Shown here: positions 1 to 4,810 of the stretch, one piece after another
Layout of the letters: every line of letters begins with the position of its first letter
Position numbering within the stretch: position 1 is the first letter of the stretch
Assembly: GCA_002297935.1 (NCBI GenBank)
Contig: DBLC01000048.1
Coordinates: forward strand, 1 to 5,130
Source of the DNA: Dialister sp. UBA734
Lineage (GTDB): Bacteria; Bacillota; Negativicutes; Veillonellales; Dialisteraceae
Reading direction: 5' to 3'
DNA: 5,130 bases
Made by a program: the position numbers and the translations under genes
Notes under the pieces: model-generated
What the model saw: the letters and a program-made list of their open reading frames with translations, nothing else
Told to the model about the DNA's origin: nothing
The model's database searches: none

Positions 1-22
1 GGTATGATTTTGCTGGAAGTTA

Positions 23-140
23 AAGGTTCTTAAGGTTCTAATGGTTCTGAAGGTTCTCACGGTCCGCAAATGAGATGATAACGCTAGCGTTTATAGGCTC
101 ATTTGAGAAACCTAAGAACCCTTAGAACCTTAAGAACCTT
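23..140. repeat. Large inverted repeat with 9-bp periodic arms
   Basis: The left arm (23-57) is four 9-bp units around AAGGTTCT, starting at 23, 32, 41 and 50. The right arm (106-140) is four units around AGAACCTT, starting at 106, 115, 124 and 133. The arms are inverted copies of each other, with about 31 of 35 positions pairing and the outer 20 pairing perfectly. Nested inside are CAAATGAG (67-74) against CTCATTTG (98-105) and the palindrome AACGCTAGCGTT (80-91). The whole unit can form one long cruciform or RNA hairpin. A further small hairpin, CCTTTC-CAAC-GAAAGG, lies at 137-152. It is downstream of the rluA-family gene and could end its transcript, though no T-run follows it. Confidence 0.8.
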
Positions 141-184
141 TCCAACGAAAGGGATCATCGTATATTTCGCTTAACTTAACAGCA

Positions 185-296
185 TTGCCCCTTTCAGCGG
201 AAGAGGGTTTTCGCTAGTGCCTCTACCGCTATAGTCTTTATTTCCTAGGGCCTAGCTACTAATCCCCAGTCACCAGTCACTAGTCACCAGTCACCA
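185..296 (-). repeat. Heptad/CTAGGCCCTAG intergenic element, copy A
   Basis: Read on the minus strand from 296 to 234, this is nine 7-bp units: TGGTGAC, TGGTGAC, TAGTGAC, TGGTGAC, TGGGGAT, TAGTAGC, TAGGCCC, TAGGAAA, TAAAGAC. After them come TATAGCGGTAGAGG, the octamer CACTAGCG (219-212 on the minus strand) and a CCCTCTTCC...AAAGGGG hairpin near 185-210. The same units in the same order occur at 4388-4510 on the plus strand, so the two copies are inverted around the gene block. The tract overlaps the last four codons and the stop of the rluA-family gene. Confidence 0.8.
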
Positions 297-1159
297 AGAA
301 ATAGCCGCTTCATATCCTCCGGCACCGGAGCGATCCATTTCATTTCCTCTCCCGTCACCGGATGCTGCAATGTGACCGAGTAGGCATGAAGGGCCTGGCG
401 GGAAATACGTTCACAGGGCCCGCCGTAGAGGTCATCTCCCAGGAGCGGATGGCCCAGACTTTGGAAATGGACCCGAATCTGGTGGGTTCGTCCGGTCAAA
501 AGATGAATCCGAAGCAGCGAATAGTCGTCCGCTTCTCCCAGCACTTCATAGTCCGTCACCGCTCGTTTCCCATCGTCTCTGACTGTCCACTCCACGATGC
601 TGCCGGGCTTTCGTCCGATGGGCCGATCGATGCGGCCTTGTTTCTCTTCCATATGCCCAGAAATAAGGGCCAAGTATTCCCGATAAATCTGGTCATGGCT
701 ATGGGACAAATCGTACTGCCCCTTGGCGGACTTCGCCACCACCACTAGCCCGGTGGTATTTCTATCCAACCGATAAATGGGATGAATGCCTGCTTCGATG
801 TGATGGGTTCGGAAATACCCCGCCACCGCATTGACCAGCGTATCATAAGCCCCATGGGCAGTGGGATGAATAATCATGCCAGGCCCCTTATTGACCACCA
901 GCAGCGTGTCGTCCTCATAGACAATGGAAAGCGGAATGTCCGACGGTACGATGTCACTTTCCTCGCTCCATTCCAAAAGCACCGCATCACCAGTATGGAG
1001 CGGCGTCCGGGCATTATGGATATCCACGCCATTCACAGTGACCCGTCCGTTCCACTTGATGCGCTTCCAAAGGCCGGCGGACAAATGATGGGTTCGCTTC
1101 ACCACATCCTTCACCATCCGGCCCTCCATGTCTTCTGATACAGTAAATGAGATTTGCAA
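284..1159 (-). CDS. RluA/RluD-family RNA pseudouridine synthase
   Basis: This 291-residue protein isomerises uridine to pseudouridine in RNA in the cytoplasm. An S4-like RNA-binding segment occupies about residues 12-65 (KRTHHLSAGLWKRIKWNGRV, then the TVNGV turn). The catalytic domain follows from about 75. Its signature is YRLDRNTTG, with catalytic Asp132, in a context close to the family consensus HRLDRxTSG but with Tyr for His. The motifs TGRTHQIRVHF, GHPLLGDDLYGG and LHAYSVTLQHPVTGE are typical of RluA-type enzymes. Length is normal for the RluD/YlyB/YjbO group. The start is TTG, chosen because AAGGGAG lies 7 nt upstream; the next Met is residue 11. The final residues Gly-Asp-Trp and the TGA stop are encoded by repeat units. 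The target (23S rRNA or tRNA) cannot be told from sequence, so I give no symbol. Family assignment is very sure. Confidence 0.95.
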   Translation of the reverse strand: MQISFTVSEDMEGRMVKDVVKRTHHLSAGLWKRIKWNGRVTVNGVDIHNARTPLHTGDAVLLEWSEESDIVPSDIPLSIVYEDDTLLVVNKGPGMIIHPTAHGAYDTLVNAVAGYFRTHHIEAGIHPIYRLDRNTTGLVVVAKSAKGQYDLSHSHDQIYREYLALISGHMEEKQGRIDRPIGRKPGSIVEWTVRDDGKRAVTDYEVLGEADDYSLLRIHLLTGRTHQIRVHFQSLGHPLLGDDLYGGPCERISRQALHAYSVTLQHPVTGEEMKWIAPVPEDMKRLFLGDW

Positions 1160-1166
1160 TATATGT

Positions 1167-1173
1167 CTCCCTT
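1167..1173 (-). promoter_or_regulatory. Ribosome binding site deciding a TTG start
   Basis: The minus strand reads AAGGGAG, then 7 nt (ACATATA), then TTG. This near-consensus site supports the TTG codon at 1159-1157 over the internal ATG ten codons later, which has no comparable site. Confidence 0.8.
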
Positions 1174-1181
1174 ACGAAATG

Positions 1182-1252
1182 TTGCTATCCTAGCATTTTG
1201 ATAACTAAAATTTAGGTTATTATTCTGCAGATATCTCTTGCTATCATAGCAA
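1182..1252 (-). promoter_or_regulatory. Twin palindromes with extended -10 cores upstream of the rluA-family gene
   Basis: On the minus strand TTGCTATGATAGCAA (1252-1238) and ATGCTAGGATAGCAA (1196-1182) match at 13 of 15 positions and each forms a dyad. The first extends to an 8-bp stem, TCTTGCTA-TCA-TAGCAAGA, at 1236-1254. Each holds an extended -10 (TGCTATGAT and TGCTAGGAT). Only the upstream one has a poor -35, TTGTGG, 15 bp away. Between them is an imperfect AT-rich dyad at 1201-1220. They may be two promoters, or paired operator sites of one regulator. The dyads are seen directly; the function is inferred. Confidence 0.35.
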
Positions 1253-1325
1253 GAATTGGCCCGCCACAAGGTTATAAAGGGTTATATAGGGTTATAGGCT
1301 CCCTAAATCCCCATCAATTTTTCCC

Positions 1326-1334
1326 ATTATATCA
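1326..1334 (-). promoter_or_regulatory. Possible extended -10 promoter
   Basis: The minus strand reads TGATATAAT, a perfect extended -10, just beyond the hairpin terminator. No convincing -35 lies 16-18 bp upstream. If used, it would give the rluA-family gene a leader of about 160 nt. An AT-rich spacer can produce this motif by chance. Confidence 0.25.
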
Positions 1335-1378
1335 TAAAAGGGGTTATGAGATTTGCCACAATCTCATAACCCCTTTTA
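1335..1378. terminator. 19-bp perfect hairpin, probable bidirectional terminator of the operon
   Basis: The left arm at 1335-1353 pairs without mismatch with the right arm at 1360-1378 around a 6-nt loop (TGCCAC). The stem has AAAAGGGG at its 5' base and CCCCTTTT at its 3' base on either strand, so it can act in both directions. On the minus strand it begins 7 nt after the stop of the 33-codon ORF, the right place to end the cobalamin/EAL operon. The T-run is short (four, partly inside the stem), which lowers certainty about efficiency. Confidence 0.65.
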
Positions 1379-1384
1379 ACCTTT

Positions 1385-1486
1385 TTAACCTTTTGAAAAG
1401 CGGTGGATTCTATTTGTTAAAACCATGTACGTGCGAAATAAATAACCCTTACCATACGAGTTTTTACACACATGATACCATTTCAT
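1385..1486 (-). CDS. Small ORF, 33-residue basic aromatic peptide
   Basis: I do not recognise this ORF. It begins MKWYHVCKNSYGKGY and ends with RFSKG and a TAA. The peptide is strongly cationic (eight Lys/Arg, two His, no Asp or Glu) and rich in Trp, Tyr and Phe, with one Cys (residue 7). It has no clear signal peptide or long hydrophobic segment. What supports it is placement. The ATG lies 9 nt after AGGAG (1500-1496), and that site overlaps the TGA of the EAL gene (TGAGGAG), the same arrangement as at the junction upstream in the operon. The TAA is 7 nt before the terminator hairpin. It could be a coupled small protein partner of the EAL protein, or chance. Lack of homology evidence keeps confidence moderate. 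Confidence 0.45.
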   Translation of the reverse strand: MKWYHVCKNSYGKGYLFRTYMVLTNRIHRFSKG

Positions 1487-1495
1487 CGTGCCGCA

Positions 1496-1502
1496 CTCCT
1501 CA
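1496..1502 (-). promoter_or_regulatory. Ribosome binding site overlapping the EAL gene stop
   Basis: The minus strand reads TGAGGAG, in which TGA is the EAL stop and AGGAG is the Shine-Dalgarno. A 9-nt spacer leads to the ATG at 1486. The site is the main support for the 33-codon ORF. Confidence 0.5.
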
Positions 1503-3224
1503 TTCCACTTCCACAAACTCTTCCGCCGGTGCGGGCTTGCTATAGTAGAACCCCTGGGCAAAGCGGCAGCCCAAGGATTGGAGCAAATCCGCCTGTTCCT
1601 CGTTTTCTACCCCTTCTGCAATAACCCCCAGCTGCAAGGTCTTTGCCAGCTGGATGATGCAGCGAATCACTGCCGTTCTTCGTTCATCCGACAAGGCTTT
1701 AATCAGGAAGGACCGATCCAGTTTCAAAATATCCACCGGCATTTCCGACAGCAGGGACAGCGACGATTCCCCGGTACCGAAATCGTCCATTTCGATGACA
1801 AAGCCCAGCTCGCGGAACGCATTCACTTTCTTCAGCACCATATCAGAATCTTTCACATAGGACCGTTCCAATATTTCCAAATGAAGAAGAGAAGGAGAAA
1901 TGCTGTATTTCTTCACCAAATTCGTAAGCGTTGGAATCAAATCGGTGCGATACAAATCATTTCTAGCGATATTTACTGAAATAGGCAGGGCCTTCTTCCC
2001 CAAATCGGCACGCCGCTTCAACATCTTGCAAGCCTCTTCCCAGATGTATTTATCCACCTCATAAATGGCGTCTTCCCTTTCCAGGAGGGGAATAAATTTC
2101 CCTGGCGCAATCATGCCCCACTCTGGGTGCTGCCAGCGAATGAGCCCTTCAGCGCCGATGACCATGCCGCTTTCCATATCCACCTTCTGCTGCAGGTACA
2201 TTTTCAGCTCCCGCCCCACGATAGCCTCTTGGATCCCATCCAGGATGCGGTGGTTATCGGTGATTTGCTCCTGCAGCTGCTGGTCATAAAAGACCGTGGA
2301 CGCCCCGTTTTCGTTTTGGGCAAAATCCAACGCCAGCATGGCCCGGTCCCCCAAAGTTTTGATGGAAATATCATCCCCCTTGGTCCGATGGGCCACCCCC
2401 ATCCGCGCCTGAATATGGTTCGGCAGCGGATACTGCTCAAAAAACACCGCCAGCTTTTTCTCCAAACTTTCATAGAAACGATAGCGACTGGGCATCAGAA
2501 TATAGAACGTAGACGACGCCCCGCGGGCAAACAGCGCCTGCTCATAGGGCGTGAGGCCAATCAGAAAAATAGCCAATTTCTGCAACAGCTGGTCTCCCGC
2601 TTTTTCGCCGAAAAACTCTTTCACCACACGGAACCGTGCCAGATTGAGCACAATCAAATCAAAAGACGTATCCGATTTCTGAGACAGCAGCTGCTGCCCC
2701 CGTTTTTCAAATGCATTGATGCGATACAGACCGGTCAAATCATCCCGTTCCAAAATGGAAATGGTATCATTGGCCTTCTGTATTTCCTTCATCGCCCGTT
2801 TCAATCGTTCATTATTTTTCACCAGAGCCCGCTCCGAATTCACCAGCTGATTGTTCATCATCTGGATTTCATAATATTCATCTCCATAAGGAATCTGCAG
2901 ATTCAGGTCCGCCCAAGACCTGGCTTCTATACAATCCTTCTCCAGATCGGCCAATTCCCCTAAATTTTCAAGAAATGATAAGATCACCACGAAATATTTG
3001 GGATAGGTATACATAAATGCGGTAATTTTCTTGTCGCTATGGATGGGATGTAATTCCAGCATATTCTGCTTCATGGCCACCAAATCGTCCACCGCATCCA
3101 ACTTATGCGAATCCGTCATAAACGACTTCAGATTGTCTCCCAAATGAATAGGCAAATGACTGGATTCATGCAATATTTTTTTGATTTGCCATTGGCGATC
3201 ACATAAAAATATACTCCAGCTCAT
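1500..3224 (-). CDS. Sensor-degenerate GGDEF-EAL protein, probable cyclic di-GMP phosphodiesterase
   Basis: The 574-residue cytoplasmic protein has no membrane segment. Residues 1-110 look like a PAS-type or related sensor fold, 118-160 form a coiled-coil linker (QMMNNQLVNSERALVKNNER), 160-315 a GGDEF-type fold, and 325-570 an EAL domain. The GGDEF site is dead: RLGGDEF becomes RGASSTF (234-240) and the metal Asp positions are Asn194 and Ala196. The EAL domain is complete: Glu359 (written EGL), Asn418, Glu450, Asp480-Asp481, Lys501, Glu537 and Gln557, with spacing like that of RocR as I recall it. It should hydrolyse c-di-GMP to pGpG, with the GGDEF fold possibly binding GTP or a partner. The ATG follows GAGGAAG, which overlaps the TGA of the cobalamin gene 7 nt upstream, so translation is probably coupled. 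Confidence 0.92.
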   Translation of the reverse strand: MSWSIFLCDRQWQIKKILHESSHLPIHLGDNLKSFMTDSHKLDAVDDLVAMKQNMLELHPIHSDKKITAFMYTYPKYFVVILSFLENLGELADLEKDCIEARSWADLNLQIPYGDEYYEIQMMNNQLVNSERALVKNNERLKRAMKEIQKANDTISILERDDLTGLYRINAFEKRGQQLLSQKSDTSFDLIVLNLARFRVVKEFFGEKAGDQLLQKLAIFLIGLTPYEQALFARGASSTFYILMPSRYRFYESLEKKLAVFFEQYPLPNHIQARMGVAHRTKGDDISIKTLGDRAMLALDFAQNENGASTVFYDQQLQEQITDNHRILDGIQEAIVGRELKMYLQQKVDMESGMVIGAEGLIRWQHPEWGMIAPGKFIPLLEREDAIYEVDKYIWEEACKMLKRRADLGKKALPISVNIARNDLYRTDLIPTLTNLVKKYSISPSLLHLEILERSYVKDSDMVLKKVNAFRELGFVIEMDDFGTGESSLSLLSEMPVDILKLDRSFLIKALSDERRTAVIRCIIQLAKTLQLGVIAEGVENEEQADLLQSLGCRFAQGFYYSKPAPAEEFVEVE

Positions 3225-3226
3225 AA

Positions 3227-3234
3227 CTTCCTCA
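3227..3234 (-). promoter_or_regulatory. Ribosome binding site overlapping the cobalamin gene stop
   Basis: The minus strand reads TGAGGAAGTTATG. The TGA ends the cobalamin-binding gene, GAGGAAG is the Shine-Dalgarno, and ATG starts the EAL gene. This layout points to translational coupling and a fixed ratio of the two proteins. Confidence 0.75.
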
Positions 3235-4278
3235 CCGATTGACCTGTTCTAACAACTGCACAGCATTTTCCCCATAAAAATCAATGGGCCACTTTTTCCA
3301 GATATGATGGGTACTCTGGAACGCCCGGCCGCCCACTGCAATTTTTACAGAAGGAAATTTCTGCCGCACCGTTTCGACTAACACCTTGCAATCCATCAAA
3401 TGCTGCGGCATGGTCACAGAAAAAGCCACCAAATCGGGCGGATTGTCCCGAATGGATGCCAAAATCGAATCCACCGGCACCGCGGCCCCCAAGTAGGTGG
3501 TATCCCAACCGGCATTTTCAAACACATCGGTCAGCATCCGCGCCCCCATTTCATGAAGCTCCCTGCCCGGACAAGCACAAAGCAGCTGCTTATCCTTTCT
3601 TTCCGTTGCAAAAATAACCGGATATAACTCTGCCATAGCCATCTGGGTCGCCGACGTGCAATAATGCTCCAAATCGACCCCAATCTTGGCAGTATGCCAA
3701 AGCTCACCCACTCGGCGCATACTCTCCGCCATGATTTTTGTATAAATATCATTGATGGGAATCCCCTCTTTCAGGAACCGCTGCATGAGGTACATGGACT
3801 GCCGCATCTTTTTATCAAACAAACTCTGCATATAGAGAGAAATTTCTTTTTCATACGGCGACGGTGCTGTCTGCCGTTCCTCTTTTCGGTACTGCCGAAT
3901 CGCTTCCTGGGAATCCGCCAAAAGCTGATCCAGTGCCTGCTGCTTCTCCGCCGATACCACCAGCGGAATCGCCTTCCGGATATACCCCAAATGGCCCATC
4001 ACATAAGGCTTCATCTCTTCCGCCGTATACCGGTGCCGCAAAATAGACGCCATCAATTCATACAGCCAAATCGCATAATCCGTCATGATTTTGCTGTCCT
4101 GCATCACATAAGCCGTATACAGGAAATCCACATTGTACCGGGTATCTCGATAAATGATTTGCTGAACTTTTTTACTCAGAGAAGAAAAATATTCCGGTTC
4201 CGATTCCACCTGTAACCGATAGGCCGTCTCGACTAAATTTTGAAACTCTTCCTCGTAATCTACCCAAAGCAGTCCCAT
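3232..4278 (-). CDS. CarH-like cobalamin-binding sensor protein without a MerR domain
   Basis: From the ATG at 4278 the protein has 348 residues. About 1-135 is an unrecognised, probably helical region. About 145-225 is a B12-binding cap domain and 230-348 a Rossmann-type B12 domain. The cap carries W194-H195-x8-E204-H205, the Wx9EH pattern of CarH/LitR photosensors, where Trp caps adenosyl and the adjacent His ligates cobalt after light. The base-off motif E240-x-H242-x2-G245 gives the lower axial His. SVT (287-289) and GG (316-317) match the SxL/GG positions. No HTH and no methyltransferase domain are present, so a signalling role is more likely than catalysis. Start choice: ATG, with weak AGAAG 8 nt before it. 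An upstream in-frame GTG (4323) has no ribosome site and would read through the G8 tract. Fold assignment is sure; light sensing is inferred. Confidence 0.9.
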   Translation of the reverse strand: MGLLWVDYEEEFQNLVETAYRLQVESEPEYFSSLSKKVQQIIYRDTRYNVDFLYTAYVMQDSKIMTDYAIWLYELMASILRHRYTAEEMKPYVMGHLGYIRKAIPLVVSAEKQQALDQLLADSQEAIRQYRKEERQTAPSPYEKEISLYMQSLFDKKMRQSMYLMQRFLKEGIPINDIYTKIMAESMRRVGELWHTAKIGVDLEHYCTSATQMAMAELYPVIFATERKDKQLLCACPGRELHEMGARMLTDVFENAGWDTTYLGAAVPVDSILASIRDNPPDLVAFSVTMPQHLMDCKVLVETVRQKFPSVKIAVGGRAFQSTHHIWKKWPIDFYGENAVQLLEQVNR

Positions 4279-4292
4279 GGTATATTCTTCTA

Positions 4293-4300
4293 CCCCCCCC
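4293..4300 (-). other. G8 homopolymer just before the cobalamin gene start
   Basis: Eight consecutive G on the coding strand lie 14 nt upstream of the chosen ATG. The tract is in the 5' leader if ATG is used, or inside codons 9-11 if the GTG at 4323 is used. In the second case slippage would switch the frame. Confidence 0.7.
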
Positions 4301-4330
4301 GAAAAATTTGATTGTAAACACACTAAACCG

Positions 4331-4345
4331 ATAGTATAACACTAT
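4331..4345. promoter_or_regulatory. Candidate operator dyad at the operon start site
   Basis: ATAGT-N5-ACTAT is a perfect 5-bp dyad that overlaps the end of the -10 and the expected transcription start (near 4337). A repressor bound here would block the promoter. Short AT-rich dyads are common, so this is only a candidate. Confidence 0.25.
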
Positions 4346-4372
4346 TATATGAATGGATGAGAAAAAATGCAA
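4344..4372 (-). promoter_or_regulatory. Sigma-A type promoter of the cobalamin/EAL operon
   Basis: On the minus strand TTGCAT (4372-4367) is followed by a 17-bp spacer and a consensus TATAAT (4349-4344). The expected start is near 4337, giving a leader of about 59 nt to the ATG at 4278. It is the only good promoter seen upstream of the operon and lies just outside repeat copy B. Confidence 0.75.
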
Positions 4373-4387
4373 TATTGTTTATAAAAA

Positions 4388-4547
4388 TAGTGACTGGTGA
4401 CTCGTGACTAGTGACTGGTAGCTGGGGATTGGTAGCTAGGCCCTAGGAAATAGGGACTATGTCGGTAGAGACACCAGCGTCTGCCCTCTTCCTCAGGATG
4501 GGGGGCAGGGGGGGATAGTCCGCACTAGCGGTATGACATACTGTATA
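4388..4547 (+). repeat. Heptad/CTAGGCCCTAG intergenic element, copy B
   Basis: Ten 7-bp units run from 4388 to 4457: TAGTGAC, TGGTGAC, TCGTGAC, TAGTGAC, TGGTAGC, TGGGGAT, TGGTAGC, TAGGCCC, TAGGAAA, TAGGGAC. Then come GGTAGAGACACCAGCGTCT, a CTGCCC...GGGCAG hairpin with a G-rich 3' side (4486-4510), the small hairpin CCGC-ACTA-GCGG (4520-4531) and the dyad GTATGACATAC (4531-4541). No gene is present. The segment 4548-4599 between copies B and C shows nothing I can name. Confidence 0.8.
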
Positions 4548-4599
4548 AGAAATATGGGTTAGACGTCTTGTCATAGCGATATTGCCTGGTTTAAAAGGA

Positions 4600-4717
4600 A
4601 CTAGGCCCTAGGAATTAAGAATAAGTGCTTCCAGCGGTATAGGCACTAGCGTCTACCCTCTTCCTCTGGAAGGGGGGGCAGGGGGGATAGCCCGCACTAG
4701 CGGTATGACATACTATA
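4600..4717 (+). repeat. CTAGGCCCTAG intergenic element, copy C
   Basis: This is a direct copy of the non-heptad part of copy B. CTAGGCCCTAGG opens it, followed by GGCACTAGCGTCTACCCTC, the hairpin CCCTCTTCC-TCT-GGAAGGGGG, a GGGCAGGGGGGATAG run, CCGCACTAGCGG and GTATGACATAC. Only about three degenerate heptads precede the body (TAGGCCC, TAGGAAT, TAAGAAT). The ends of B and C agree at almost every base from the G-run to the TATGACATACT motif. Confidence 0.8.
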
Positions 4718-4745
4718 TGAAAAAATGATATAGCCGTTTCGTGAC

Positions 4746-4810
4746 AGCGTTATCATCTCATTCGAGAAACCTAAGTAACCTGAGAAACTTGAGCAACCTA
4801 TAGCAACACG
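4746..4810 (+). repeat. Half copy of the 9-bp-period element
   Basis: AGCGTTATCATCTCATTCG (4746-4764) matches the minus strand of 85-67 at 18 of 19 bases. It leads into AGAAACCTA, AGTAACCTG, AGAAACTTG, AGCAACCTA at a strict 9-bp period from 4765, then a 10-bp step to AGCAACACG. The opposing arm present at 23-57 is missing, so this copy cannot fold as the left one does. Confidence 0.65.

Larger units (their letters stand above)
1268..1397. repeat. Second periodic inverted-repeat element (GGTTATA type)
   Basis: The left arm is GTTATAAAGG, GTTATATAGG, GTTATAGG at an exact 10-bp period from 1271. The right side, 1368-1397, is AACCCCTTTT, AACCTTTTT, AACCTTTTG at a 9-10 bp period. The two sides are complementary in sense (GGTTATA against TATAACC/TTTAACC), with a perfect hairpin nested inside at 1335-1378. 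The design parallels the element at 23-140, with a different unit sequence. Confidence 0.55.

Noticed and set aside
1..33. Open frame from the left edge ending in TAA at 31-33, possibly the 3' end of a plus-strand gene
   Set aside because: Only ten codons are visible and another frame also stops nearby (21-23), so coding status cannot be judged.
55..140. 19-codon minus-strand ORF made of Val-Leu-Lys/Arg triplets extending from about 160
   Set aside because: There is no ribosome site, and the open frame follows simply from the 9-bp repeat period.
1198..1226. Plus-strand promoter TTGATA-N17-TATTCT
   Set aside because: No plus-strand gene follows, the -10 is weak, and the region is AT rich with several overlapping dyads.
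1488..1979. Plus-strand 163-codon ORF, with similar ones at 362-748, 782-1138, 2127-2963 and 3664-4215
   Set aside because: All are antisense shadows of well-supported genes, rich in His, Gln and Arg from the complementary codons.
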